Assembly (NCBI RefSeq): GCF_030503855.1
Contig: NZ_CP129971.1
Span: forward strand, 1,433,501 to 1,497,500
Direction of reading: 5' to 3'
Length of the DNA stretch: 64,000 nt
From: Marivirga salinae
GTDB lineage: Bacteria > Bacteroidota > Bacteroidia > Cytophagales > Cyclobacteriaceae
Under the pieces are notes generated by a model. That model did not search any database and had not been told where the DNA came from. It saw only the letters and a list, made by a program, of their open reading frames with translations. The first letter of the stretch is position 1; every line of letters starts with the position of its first letter. Position numbers and translations under genes: made by a program. Below are positions 43,904 to 54,200 of this stretch, piece by piece.

Positions 43904-44404
43904 ATGTTATACAGTAATTTTATTATCGGTTTTTTCTGGATGCTTAGTGGAATGCTTCATCCTTTTTATGTTTCTATCACGGATTTGGTTTATAAGGAAG
44001 ATGCCAAATCAGTTCAGATAATGCATAAAGTATTTGTGGATGATTTTGAGCAGACACTGAATAAGCATTATAATGTAAGACTTGATATTTTAGCAATGGA
44101 GAATACTTCAGAAATTGATGAAATGGTTAAGGATTATTATTCTAAAAGATTTGCAGTTTCAATTGATGGAAAGGAAAAAGAAATCACCTATATCGGCAGT
44201 GAATTAGAGGAAAACGTACTTTGGGTATATCAGGAAATTTATAAAGTTAGAAAACCGAAAAAATTCAGAATCACTAATACGGTTTTATTCGATGAGTTTG
44301 ATACCCAATCTAATTTAGTACATACTGATTTAGGAGGGGAAATCAAGACTTTGAGATTAACCGAAGGCGATGGAACTCAGGAAGTGGAGTTTGATTTTTA
44401 TTAA
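43904..44404 (+). CDS. DUF6702-type protein
   Basis: A 166-residue protein with an N-terminal hydrophobic segment (FIIGFFWMLSGML), probably a signal peptide or anchor, followed by HPFYVSITDLVYKED, the start of the DUF6702 domain. The rest has a beta-rich pattern (VQIMHKVFVDDFEQTL, VLWVYQEIYKV, ITNTVLFDEF). Members of this family sit beside HupE-like and M1 peptidase genes in many Bacteroidota; here it is divergent to them. Function unknown. Confidence 0.8.
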   Translation: MLYSNFIIGFFWMLSGMLHPFYVSITDLVYKEDAKSVQIMHKVFVDDFEQTLNKHYNVRLDILAMENTSEIDEMVKDYYSKRFAVSIDGKEKEITYIGSELEENVLWVYQEIYKVRKPKKFRITNTVLFDEFDTQSNLVHTDLGGEIKTLRLTEGDGTQEVEFDFY

Positions 44405-44412
44405 TATTTAAA

Positions 44413-44454
44413 AATAGAATGTAGAAAATGAGCATTCATTTTCTACATTCTATT
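44413..44454. terminator. Bidirectional terminator between convergent genes
   Basis: A perfect 19-bp stem AATAGAATGTAGAAAATGA with its complement ending at 44454 and a GCAT loop, between the DUF6702 gene and the convergent yicC gene. Flanking sequence is A-rich on the left and T-rich on the right, so it can serve both strands. Confidence 0.85.
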
Positions 44455-44460
44455 CTTCTT

Positions 44461-45339
44461 TTACAAAACATTCAAACTCTGTTCCTTTATCTTCTCCAGC
44501 TCTTCCTTCATTTGAATAACCTGCTCTTGCAAATCAGAATCATTGGCTTTGGAGCCTAAAGTATTGATCTCCCTACCGATTTCCTGACTAATAAAGCCCA
44601 ATTTTTTACCGTGAGATTCGGCCTTACTTTTGAGTGTGTCTAAGAAATATTTAAGGTGAATAGATAAGCGTTCTACTTCTTCGTTTACATCCAGTTTTTC
44701 CGAATAGTAGATTAATTCCTGCTCTAATCTTTCTTGATCGTAATCTACAGATAGGGTTAATTCTTTAATGTTGTTTTGCAGTCGGGTGCGGATTTTCTCC
44801 ATTCTTTTCGGCTCAATTTCCTTGGCTATCTCTAATTTTTCAGAAATTGTATTGATATAGCCTGCTAAAATATCGCTAACCGTTTTGCCTTCCGTATCTC
44901 TGAAGTCATTACATTTTTCCAATGCATTTTTCAACGTGTCAATAATCAATAGTTGATCATCCTCAGTCAGTTGATCATCCTCATATTTTATGATTTCAGG
45001 AGCTTCCAATGACATTTTCATAATATCTTGGAATTTTCTTCCATTCAATTCCTCTAATTCCGAAAGTTTGTCCAAATAAGCTGCAAAGAGGTCTTGATCT
45101 ATATTGGGCAAAGCCAATTGCTTATTCTTTTTGGAAATACTAATAGAAACAGAAGCCTTTCCCCTAATGAGCGCTTTGGTTATTAAATTCCGAACCTCAA
45201 TTTCTTTAGCATTTATAACTTTAGGAAGCTTTAAGGATAAGTCTAAAAATTTAGAATTGAGGGTTTTAATTTCTACCTCAACGTTAATGTTATCGTTTTG
45301 TGCCTCAGCAATGCCAAAGCCAGTCATTGATTTGATCAT
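44461..45339 (-). CDS. yicC: YicC family endoribonuclease-like protein
   Basis: A 292-residue cytosolic protein of the YicC/YloC family. N terminus SMTGFGIAEAQNDN, NSKFLDLSLKLPK, and the C-terminal GKKLGFISQEIGREINTLGSKAND are the family hallmarks; the last holds residues needed for activity in characterised members. YicC is implicated in RNA decay (small-RNA turnover in E. coli). Length is normal. It precedes, but is separated by 150 bases from, the large minus-strand gene cluster. Confidence 0.93.
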   Translation of the reverse strand: MIKSMTGFGIAEAQNDNINVEVEIKTLNSKFLDLSLKLPKVINAKEIEVRNLITKALIRGKASVSISISKKNKQLALPNIDQDLFAAYLDKLSELEELNGRKFQDIMKMSLEAPEIIKYEDDQLTEDDQLLIIDTLKNALEKCNDFRDTEGKTVSDILAGYINTISEKLEIAKEIEPKRMEKIRTRLQNNIKELTLSVDYDQERLEQELIYYSEKLDVNEEVERLSIHLKYFLDTLKSKAESHGKKLGFISQEIGREINTLGSKANDSDLQEQVIQMKEELEKIKEQSLNVL

Positions 45340-45489
45340 GAAATTTTAATATGTGGATTATACTCTTTAATCAATATTATTTAGTTATAAATTGACCTTG
45401 CGGGTTTTGGTATCAAAAATTATAATCGAGTTTAATTAAACGTAAAGGTATTAATTTTAGAAACCTGCAAGCTTTAAAATTTTTGTTTT

Positions 45490-48400
45490 TTAAAAATCGT
45501 ATCCGATACTTAAGCTTAATTTAGGATCTTGAACGATGTAGTCTTCTATTGGATAAGCGTAATCAAGCTTTACATAGTAGCCTAATAAAGTTGTTCGTAA
45601 CCCCAATCCGAGCGAAGATAGCCACGGGTTTTTATAATTTCTAATGACGGCTTTAAAATTATCATTTTCTATATTTTGGCGGTTTATACTATTATCTTGA
45701 TCCCAAGGGCTTCCTCCCAACCAAGCGGTACCTATATCATAAAAACCAATCAACTGAAAATTCTTCGCAAAATTAGAGGTCATGGAATTATTACTTAAAA
45801 CTCTAAAAATGGGAAATCTCAACTCATTGCTTAGTAAGACTACATTTTTACCACTAAATTCATTCAGCTGAAATCCTCTTAAACCAGTTACAAATTCATG
45901 AAACAGGATATTTGAATTGAAAATTGGACTTTCAGCAGAGGTAAGTGCTAATGGGTTTTCTTCAGGGGTTACTTCAGCTCCTGGTTCAGGTTCGTTGATT
46001 CTTCTAAACACCCAATTATCAACTCCTCCTAGCATAAAATAGGGTGAATTTTGACCAAAAAATCCTCCGGCATATAATCGAGTTGCAAAAGTAATTTCCC
46101 TAAATACTTTTTGATAATTTCGGAAGTCAACATATAGTTTACTAAAGGATTGGCCTTCATTAAACCCACTAGTATAATTCTCAAAAGCTATTTTACCTCT
46201 TAAGCCTTGTCTCATATTTAGACCAATGGGTTCAGAGTTATCGAATACATATTCGATTTTTCCACCAAAGAGAAATTCGTTTTTTATAGGGGCTTTTCGT
46301 AAACTATTGTTTTGAGTCAATACATTGAAACTACTTTCTGTAAATTGGTTATATACAAAATGTGGTTTAGCACTTATGCTAGAAGTATTGGAAAGGGGAA
46401 ATGAACCACCGAAGCTCAAAGTATTTAAAGCATAGGTTTGATCTGTAAATCGATCATTTAATTTTTTGGCGTAAACTTCTCTTTCAAACCGAACACTGTA
46501 ATCTACTAATCTTTCTAAATACTGATATTCACCAAATACCAAACCACTTTTGAAATCTTGAAGGGAAAAATTGAATCCGCCATTGAATTTATTGTTTTCC
46601 CTTAAATCATTCATTTGATATCTAGAATATATTGATAAACCAATTAATGGATCTATTAACCATGAAGCCGTTACATTGTCAGTAGTGAATGTTGGTTCAT
46701 AATCAAATGGCCCCATTGTACCTGTTTTTCTTCTTAACTTGTTCAGGTTTTTCAATAGAGAACTTTCTTCAGGTCGAGCCTGAAATTCTTGCTGTTGAAA
46801 TTCAAAGTCATCGGCATTTAACTTACCCGTGATTTCATCGTCTTGATTTATTCGTTTATTCTCATTTGCTCCTATGGAATCTGATTTATTAAATGGATTT
46901 TGAGAGATTTCTATCGCATTGCTCTTGTTTTCTTCTTTTTTGGGAGAAGTTTTAATATTTCGGCTTAATTGCACTTGTTTCCGTAAAGTTGAAGGCATAA
47001 ATTTCCCTTCATTAGAATTGAAATCTTTCTCTAAATAAAATTTCTCATCTCCATTATTATCCATTACATAAGTGAAATAATTTAATTCTGGAATAATATC
47101 ATATTGCTCAATACCTGTTCCAAATGCAGTTATTTGTTTTGAAGTGTTTTTCTTCAGATCCAATTTGTTTAAATTGAATATGCCGGATTTATCACTTAAG
47201 TAAAATACAGAGGTGGAATCAGGTATTACAACATTTGTACTCTGACCAAAATAATTAGTCAATTGATTTAGTTCTGATGGTTTATCAAGGTCAAGCTCAT
47301 AAAGATTATAATTATTCGTAATATCCTCGTAAGAAAATTCGGTTGATAATGAATCGGTTTGTCTGTTTGAGGCAAAAACAATTCTTTTTGTAGTGGGAAT
47401 AAAAGCAGGATAAAGATTATCAAAGACATCATTGGTTAATCTTCTAATGTTGGGCCTGCCAGTACTAATGATATATAAATCAGATTGAGCATTTACATTT
47501 GCACTTAGAACGGCAGTTTTACCATTGGGATATATATCCATGTGGTTTACTTGATCAAATCTACGCAAATCTCTTTTTTGGAATTCGTCAGTGTATGGAT
47601 CATACAAATAAAGGAGGTTAATTCCTCTTTCGTAATTAACTATTCCCAATGTTGTGCTATCGCCCCAATCTAATACGGGTGCATCCGTGTAAAAATTTTG
47701 ATCTAATCTTTTTTGGCCTCCCCTCAGAATTGTTTTTTCATTTCCACTTTCTATCTCTCTTAATATAACTTTATACTTTCCTTTATTATTAATAGAATAG
47801 GCTAAAAATTCGCCATTTGGGCTAATTTTGGATTTGTAAGACAAGTTTTTTCTCCAAGGTTTTGAGAGTTGATTCTTGTTTGAAGGTTGTTCTGTTTCTA
47901 TATCTGAGAAATTGTTGATATAAAAATATCTATATTCATTTAAAAAAGCCTTAAAAGGAATTCCAAGTGTATTAGTAATACTCTTTTCTTCATTTCTTAT
48001 AATTCTGGTGAGGTTAAGAGTATTAGAAATATTGATTCTTCCATATTTTTCAGAAATAAAATTCCATACAGACTGTCCAGCCAATTCGGCTTCTTTCCCT
48101 TCTAATTTATCAATATTATGCGCTTGATTTCTAATTAAAAAAGACCGAATAAAATCGTCCATTTCTGCATTCCATCCATAAGCGATGTAGGCCGCAACTC
48201 CATCTATAAACCAATCAGGAACTGTGAATAATGAATTTGATTGGAATACTTCTGACACAATTCCGCTACCAAACAGCATGTCTTTGGCATATAGCTTTGA
48301 GATTTTATAGATCATCTCTTCATTGAATTCACTATAAGAACCACCAAATGCTAGCTCAATATGAGTTTTTAAAAAATTGGTTTGACCACTAATATTAAAT

Positions 48401-48738
48401 TGAGCTTCATTTAAGCCCACATTGCTCTGATTCAGGTCTAAATTACTATTGAAAATGAATATTTTTGTTTTATCAAATGGTGCATAGCCCATTATGTCAG
48501 TAATTCTTAGAAATTCTTCTTCTATATTTTCAGTTACTTGTTTGGCAAGTTTTTGTCCGCCATAATAGTAGTAAATGTCAAAATGGGGTGTGCTATAATA
48601 TTTCCAATCAAAGAAGCGGTATTGTATTCTACTTTTACCGTAAACTTCTTCTGCGTTTTGTGATAAAACTGGTGCAGACATCCATAAAAAAGTGATGCTG
48701 AATAAAAATGCGGTATATTTTATTACTCTCCGATTCAT
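45490..48738 (-). CDS. Large outer-membrane protein: MA-like domain, TolB-like propeller, BamA-like barrel
   Basis: A 1082-residue exported protein (signal peptide to about residue 27). Three parts are visible: an N-terminal peptidase MA-like region (~30-275; STPHFDIYYYYGGQ, WFIDGVAAYIAYGW) in which the expected HExxH zinc motif is absent; a TolB/WD40-like beta-propeller (~285-590; ISPNGEFLAYSINN, IYPNGKTAVLSANV); a charged linker (~600-690); and a barrel of the BamA/Omp85-like surface-antigen type (~690-1082; FGSSFP-type strands and FSKLYVDFRNYQKVF, ending LSLSIGYDF). A role in outer-membrane biogenesis is possible but not established. It starts one base after the FAD oxidoreductase stop. 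Confidence 0.8.
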   Translation of the reverse strand: MNRRVIKYTAFLFSITFLWMSAPVLSQNAEEVYGKSRIQYRFFDWKYYSTPHFDIYYYYGGQKLAKQVTENIEEEFLRITDIMGYAPFDKTKIFIFNSNLDLNQSNVGLNEAQFNISGQTNFLKTHIELAFGGSYSEFNEEMIYKISKLYAKDMLFGSGIVSEVFQSNSLFTVPDWFIDGVAAYIAYGWNAEMDDFIRSFLIRNQAHNIDKLEGKEAELAGQSVWNFISEKYGRINISNTLNLTRIIRNEEKSITNTLGIPFKAFLNEYRYFYINNFSDIETEQPSNKNQLSKPWRKNLSYKSKISPNGEFLAYSINNKGKYKVILREIESGNEKTILRGGQKRLDQNFYTDAPVLDWGDSTTLGIVNYERGINLLYLYDPYTDEFQKRDLRRFDQVNHMDIYPNGKTAVLSANVNAQSDLYIISTGRPNIRRLTNDVFDNLYPAFIPTTKRIVFASNRQTDSLSTEFSYEDITNNYNLYELDLDKPSELNQLTNYFGQSTNVVIPDSTSVFYLSDKSGIFNLNKLDLKKNTSKQITAFGTGIEQYDIIPELNYFTYVMDNNGDEKFYLEKDFNSNEGKFMPSTLRKQVQLSRNIKTSPKKEENKSNAIEISQNPFNKSDSIGANENKRINQDDEITGKLNADDFEFQQQEFQARPEESSLLKNLNKLRRKTGTMGPFDYEPTFTTDNVTASWLIDPLIGLSIYSRYQMNDLRENNKFNGGFNFSLQDFKSGLVFGEYQYLERLVDYSVRFEREVYAKKLNDRFTDQTYALNTLSFGGSFPLSNTSSISAKPHFVYNQFTESSFNVLTQNNSLRKAPIKNEFLFGGKIEYVFDNSEPIGLNMRQGLRGKIAFENYTSGFNEGQSFSKLYVDFRNYQKVFREITFATRLYAGGFFGQNSPYFMLGGVDNWVFRRINEPEPGAEVTPEENPLALTSAESPIFNSNILFHEFVTGLRGFQLNEFSGKNVVLLSNELRFPIFRVLSNNSMTSNFAKNFQLIGFYDIGTAWLGGSPWDQDNSINRQNIENDNFKAVIRNYKNPWLSSLGLGLRTTLLGYYVKLDYAYPIEDYIVQDPKLSLSIGYDF

Positions 48739-48739
48739 A

Positions 48740-49798
48740 CTAACTTGAATATAATGGATAATAACGGTTTATGTTTACTTCATCGTTCAATTTTTCTAAA
48801 TTAAATATTGAATTCACAAATTGACATGCAAAATAAGGTGCTAATGATACGCCTTTTGTGCCCAAACCATTGAAAATAAATACATTCTTTCTTTCAGGAT
48901 GGTTCCCTATTAAAGGCCGTCTATCTTTTGAGGCAGGCCGAATACCCGCAACTTGATCCACAATGGTGTAATTAACGTTAAGTAAATCATCGAGTTTATC
49001 TGTCAATTGCTTTTTAGCTTTTTCAGTTGGCTCATAATCAAGGTTTTTCCACTCATAGGTGGCGCCTACTCTATAATAATCATGTTGAGGATTTTTAACT
49101 AAAAAGACTCCTCTATTGAAAATCACATCTTCTGGTAAGGTTTCTCCCATTTTTATATGAAGTATTTCTCCTTTTACGGGCGCAGTTGGAAGCCAATCAA
49201 AAAATGGATTATGGCTTAAAGGCCCATCGCAAAAAATGATCTTTTCACTTTCAATATCATTATAAAATATTTGATTTTCTTTCACTTCTAGCTTCTCATA
49301 TTCCAATTTCTCATTAATAAATTGCCCATCTTCAATTAGTTTTTCTTTATGCTGATCAAGCATTTCTTTTACATCTAAAAATCCACTTCGATTAAGTAAA
49401 AGACCACCGAAATCATCTGCAATAAATTTAGGATACTGCGATTGGGTGAAAGTCTTTTTGATGAAATAATTATCGGTGTTCTGTTTTGCCATCCAATCAT
49501 TTTGATCTTCTAAGGATAGGAAAGGTCTGTAGATCGCTTTTTTATGTAGAAATTCAGCATTGAGCGATTTTTCTAAATCACCGTAAAATTCTTCTAAGTA
49601 GGGAAAAAGTTGATCAGCCAGCCAAGTTTGTTTCATTTTTCTACCTGTAACGGGATTGTATAATCCTGCTGCCACTTTAGAACTGGAATTGGGGTTTTCA
49701 TCTGAGAAAACTACAAAAGAAGAATTGTGTTTCCGGAGGTGTTCAACCACAGCAACCGAAGCCAGTCCATGCCCTACAATGATAAAATCAACTTTCAT
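48740..49798 (-). CDS. FAD-dependent oxidoreductase (DAO-type)
   Basis: A 352-residue flavoprotein of the D-amino-acid oxidase/glycine oxidase-like fold. The N-terminal dinucleotide-binding loop is VGHGLASVAVVEHL (GxGxxS variant), AAGLYNPVTGRKM follows near residue 45, and the C-terminal block GIRPASKDRRPLIG and FNGLGTKGVSLAP closes the FAD site. No signal peptide. Substrate is unknown; a few members modify tRNA (MnmC-like C domain), to which the ASKDRRPLIG motif is close. It is the first gene of a tight two-gene operon. Confidence 0.87.
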   Translation of the reverse strand: MKVDFIIVGHGLASVAVVEHLRKHNSSFVVFSDENPNSSSKVAAGLYNPVTGRKMKQTWLADQLFPYLEEFYGDLEKSLNAEFLHKKAIYRPFLSLEDQNDWMAKQNTDNYFIKKTFTQSQYPKFIADDFGGLLLNRSGFLDVKEMLDQHKEKLIEDGQFINEKLEYEKLEVKENQIFYNDIESEKIIFCDGPLSHNPFFDWLPTAPVKGEILHIKMGETLPEDVIFNRGVFLVKNPQHDYYRVGATYEWKNLDYEPTEKAKKQLTDKLDDLLNVNYTIVDQVAGIRPASKDRRPLIGNHPERKNVFIFNGLGTKGVSLAPYFACQFVNSIFNLEKLNDEVNINRYYPLYSS

Positions 49799-49920
49799 AA
49801 ATTAATTCTTACTTTTCTATTTAAGTTTTGAATGGTAGATAACTCTAAACCAATATTTAATAATCCTTATTTTAGGCAAACAGTTTTAATTTCAGCAAAT
49901 TTGCATCAAACTTTAATGAT

Positions 49921-50565
49921 ATGATAAACATAAAGCAATTTGTTTTTAATCCTTTTATGGAAAATACCTATGTGGTGTATGATGACAGTAAAAATGCCGC
50001 AATTATTGATCCAGGATGTTATGAGGGTTACGAGCAAGATGAGTTGGTGAATTTTATTAAATCTGAAGGGCTAAATGTTCAGCAATTAATTAATACTCAT
50101 TGTCATATTGACCATGTTTTAGGCAATGCTTTTGTGAAAGATAAGTTTGGAGTGGAATTATATATGCACGAAAAGGACTTACCAATTTTAGAAGCCGTTC
50201 CTAGTTATTCAGCTGCTTATGGTTTTGCAAATTATCAACCTAGCCAACCCGATCACTTTTTAAAAGAAGGCGATATTCATAAAATCGGTGATATTGAATT
50301 TGAAGTTTTATTCTTGCCAGGGCATGCTCCAGGTCATATTGGTTTTATGAATGAAAAGGAAAAAGTTTTTATAGGTGGAGATGTATTGTTTGATGGAAGC
50401 ATTGGAAGAACAGATCTTCCTGGTGGCGATCATGATACCTTGATCAGCAGCATCCAAAATAAATTGTTCAAATATCATGATGATGTTAAAGTATATTGTG
50501 GACATGGCCCTGAAACGACATTGGGAAAAGAAAAAGCTACAAATCCATTTTGCGCTATAAAATAA
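49921..50565 (+). CDS. MBL-fold metallo-hydrolase (glyoxalase II-like)
   Basis: A 214-residue metallo-beta-lactamase-fold hydrolase with the metal motif NTHCHIDHV (residues ~59-67), LPGHAPGHIGF near residue 137, GGDVLFDGSIGRTDL near residue 156 and a C-terminal YCGHGPET histidine. This arrangement is the hydroxyacylglutathione hydrolase-like/YcbL group, which cleaves thioesters. It lies six bases upstream of pssA, forming a probable operon with pssA-porU-porV. Confidence 0.93.
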   Translation: MINIKQFVFNPFMENTYVVYDDSKNAAIIDPGCYEGYEQDELVNFIKSEGLNVQQLINTHCHIDHVLGNAFVKDKFGVELYMHEKDLPILEAVPSYSAAYGFANYQPSQPDHFLKEGDIHKIGDIEFEVLFLPGHAPGHIGFMNEKEKVFIGGDVLFDGSIGRTDLPGGDHDTLISSIQNKLFKYHDDVKVYCGHGPETTLGKEKATNPFCAIK

Positions 50566-50571
50566 ACTAAG

Positions 50572-51255
50572 ATGATAAAAAAGAATATTCCAAATATCAT
50601 TACTGCCGCAAATCTTTTCACAGGTGCTGTGGGAGTTTATTTTGCTAGCCAATTTGAATTTGAATGGGTGGCTTTTTGCATTGTTTTAGCAGCTGTATTT
50701 GATTTTTTGGATGGCATGCTTGCCCGGTTGCTCAAAGTTCATTCTGAAATAGGGAAACAATTAGATTCCTTGGCTGATATGGTGACTTTTGGCTTTTTGC
50801 CCTCTTATGTTTTATTCCAATTCTTGCAAATGAATGATGCGGGTATTTTGAGTTTCACTGCTTTTCTAATTGCTGTATTTTCTGCTTTTAGATTAGCGAA
50901 ATTTAATATAGATACACGCCAATCAGAAGAGTTTATAGGTTTACCTACACCAGCGAATGCCTTGTTTTTGGGATTTCTGTTTTTTTTAATGGATGTTGAA
51001 ATGCTAGGATTTTTATTTGAAACGCCTGCTTTACTTACTATTTCAGTTGTTTTTTCACTATTATTAGTCGCTGAACTTCCAATGATAGCGTTGAAATTTA
51101 AAAATTTTAGTATAAAAGAGAATATTTTCAGGTATCTCACTATCATTATGGCCATTATTTTAATCAGTATATTTCAATTTTCTGCCATACCTGTCGTTAT
51201 TCTGCTTTACATTTTATTATCAATGATTAAGTTTACTTTATTTCCTAGAATTTAA
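50572..51255 (+). CDS. pssA: CDP-diacylglycerol-serine O-phosphatidyltransferase
   Basis: PssA makes phosphatidylserine, the precursor of phosphatidylethanolamine, at the inner membrane. The 227-residue protein contains the complete CDP-alcohol phosphatidyltransferase signature DGMLARxxxxxxxxGKQLDSLAD (residues ~48-71) and six to seven hydrophobic segments. The N terminus IPNIITAANLFTG is typical of PssA. Other CDP-alcohol transferases share the motif, but this arrangement fits PssA best. Confidence 0.9.
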   Translation: MIKKNIPNIITAANLFTGAVGVYFASQFEFEWVAFCIVLAAVFDFLDGMLARLLKVHSEIGKQLDSLADMVTFGFLPSYVLFQFLQMNDAGILSFTAFLIAVFSAFRLAKFNIDTRQSEEFIGLPTPANALFLGFLFFLMDVEMLGFLFETPALLTISVVFSLLLVAELPMIALKFKNFSIKENIFRYLTIIMAIILISIFQFSAIPVVILLYILLSMIKFTLFPRI

Positions 51256-51296
51256 TGCTATCAAAAAGCTGTTAAGCCAGTGATTTAAAATAATTG

Positions 51297-54200
51297 ATGA
51301 AATTCTTTCTAAGTTTAATATTGACCATTTCTGTTCTTCATAACTTAAGCAGCCAATCTGTTTTAGAAAAAGAAGGGCTTATTAAAGTTGCTACTTTAAA
51401 GGAGGGAGTTCATAAAATTGATTTGACTTTTATTGAGTCTACTGGTTTAAATGCGCAAGAAATTGATCCAAACCAAATTCAAGTTTATGGTATGCCTGGT
51501 GGCCATATTCCGCAATCCAATGCAGTGGATTATCCTTTTGATCCTCAAGCAATTCCAGTAAAAATTGAAGCAAACCAAAATAGCATTTTTGAATCAGATG
51601 AAGTAGTATATTTTTATGCTGATGCAGTTCGAAATATTAATTTTGATTTTGAAGAAGATAACTATCAATATAGCAATAATCTATACAGCGATTCTTTATA
51701 TTTTTTTATAGATTTTAATGCAACTGATACAAGTCCAATAGAAATATTGGATTCAAACGAAGCTCAAGCGGATTTAATTATTGATTGGTATGATGCAATT
51801 TATTTCCATGAAATAGATAAAACCAATATTTTAAGATCAGGAAGAAAATGGTTTGGCGAATCATTTAGCGTGAATAAAACTCAGGACTTTTCATTTGAAT
51901 TGTCAAATGAATTGTCACAATCCAGAGAAATTGCGCTTACCACACAATATATGGCGCAAACCTATAACTCAGCTAATTTGAATATCAGATTAAATGAATT
52001 TGACTTAGCTTCTGAAGCATTGCCCACCGTTTCTGATTTTACCATTTTTCCTTATAGAAAGAAAGGAGAAATTGTAAAAAACCATTCTACTATCACAACA
52101 TCACTTTTATCTGGTAGCGAGATGAACGTTCAAATTTCCCATGAAGCTTTAGGTTCAGGCAGATCTGATGGATATTTAGATTATCTCTTTCTTACTGTGC
52201 CAGAAAAGCTAACTCTCCATGATAAGCAGATTGTCATAAGAAATAAAAATTTTCAGAATAATGGTGTTTATCAATTGAAATTTGAAGGCTTGAATTCTTC
52301 TCATTCAGTTTGGGATGTAACTGATTTGATGAATTATAAAGAATTAAATGTTGATAATCAGAGCTATATTTTTTCTCAATCAACTGAATTGAAGGAAAGA
52401 AAATTTGTGGTTTTTGAGAAATCTACAGCATTTGAGTTGTCTTTCGTTAGAGAAATTAACTCTCAAAGTTTAAAGAATAACAATAGTCCCGATTATCTGA
52501 TAATCGCTCATGATAATTTTGCTCAAGAGGCGACTAAATTAGCTGATTTCAGAAGAAGTCACAATGGCTATGCTGTTGAAGTAGCCCCAGTGAGTAAGAT
52601 TTTTAATGAATTTGGTTCAGGAAGAAGAGATGTCTCAGCTATTAGAAACTACATAAGATATTTTTATCAGAAGAATCCTGATAAATTGAAATATGTCTTA
52701 ATGTTGGGTGCCTCTTCATACGACTATAAAGATAGAGTAACCGATAATACTAATTTGGTTCCTGTTTATCAATCTAGAAACTCATTGCATCCGGTATTCA
52801 CTTATGCTTCTGATGATTTTTACGGTTTTATGGAAGCAACTGAAGGTATTTGGGAGGAGGAATCTAATAATATTGATGATGTTGATATAGGAATAGGCAG
52901 GATTACAGCAAAATCAGTAAATGAAGCTAGGGATGTAATCCAGAAAATCATTCATTATGAGAGCAGTCCTCAAGTATTTGATAAATGGAGAAATGATTTA
53001 TATTTCATTGCTGATGATGAAGATGGAAATTTACATCATAGAGATTCTGAAGTATTAAGCGAATATGTAATTGATAATTTCGGTTTTTACAATATCAACA
53101 AACTCTATTTAGGTGCCTACGAACAAGAAGTTTTTGCAAGTACTCAACGATCTCCTAAAATGCGAGAAGCCATTAATAATATGGTAGATAAAGGGGCTTT
53201 GATAGTAAATTATATTGGTCATGGTTCGGAAAATAGCTGGACGAATGAAGCAATACTGAATAAGAGTATGGTTGATGATTGGAATAATTTAGATCGATTG
53301 CCATTATTCGTTACAGCCACTTGTGAATACGGAAGATTTGATAATCCTAATGTAGTTTCTGGTGCTCAAGAAATGTTATTAAAGAAGGACGGAGGTGCCA
53401 TAGCATTGCTCACGACTTCTCGTCCTGTTGAATCAAGCTCAAATGCCACTCTCAATCAAGCCTTTTTTGCAAATGTCTTTAAGTCGGAGGGAGGAAGCCC
53501 TCAAAAGCTGGGAGATATTATAAGAAATACTAAAAATTCAGGGATAGTAGGCGTGAAGAATAGAAATTTCATTCTTTTGGGTGATCCTGCAGTAACATTG
53601 GCAGAACCTAAAAATAATCTTAGAATTGAAGAAGTTGTCAATGAAAATGGAAACACCGATACTTTAAATAGTATGGCTAAAATTACAGTTAGTGGAATTG
53701 TAGAGAATTCCTCAGGACAAAAGTTAACTAACTTCATAGGAGAATTAACAGCTGAACTTTATGATAAGCCAGTAGAAAGTAATACAATTGATCCTGCCGA
53801 AAACGAATTTGAATTCTTGACTTATAATCAAGTATTATACAGAGGAAAATCCACTGTAAATAATGGAGATTTTGATTTCACTTTTTATGTCCCTAAAGAG
53901 ATTAATTATGCAATAGATAATGGAAAATTTAGTTTATATGCTAAGCAGGAGGGAAGTTTGGAAGATGCCAGTGGATTTAATGATCATTTTCTGATAGGCG
54001 GGAGTAACCTAATGACCAATCAAGACAATGTTGGACCTGATATAGATATATTTTTAAATGATCGAGCTTTCGTAAATGGAGGAAAAACGGGCAGTAATGT
54101 GGAGTTGATAATTGATTTATTTGATGAACATGGAATAAGTATAGCCAATAGTAGCATCAATCCTGGTATTACGCTATCTATCGATGGGAATAGTGAAGTT

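Noticed and set aside
45399..45480. TTGCGGGTTT ... AAACCTGCAA pair and GTTTAATTAAAC palindrome between yicC and the large gene
   Set aside because: Spacing of over 50 bases and one mismatch; no T tract in the sense direction. Possibly a structure, but not supportable as a terminator or operator.
51294..51296. TTG at 51294 as the porU start
   Set aside because: The ATG immediately after it at 51297 gives the same signal peptide and is the ordinary start codon.
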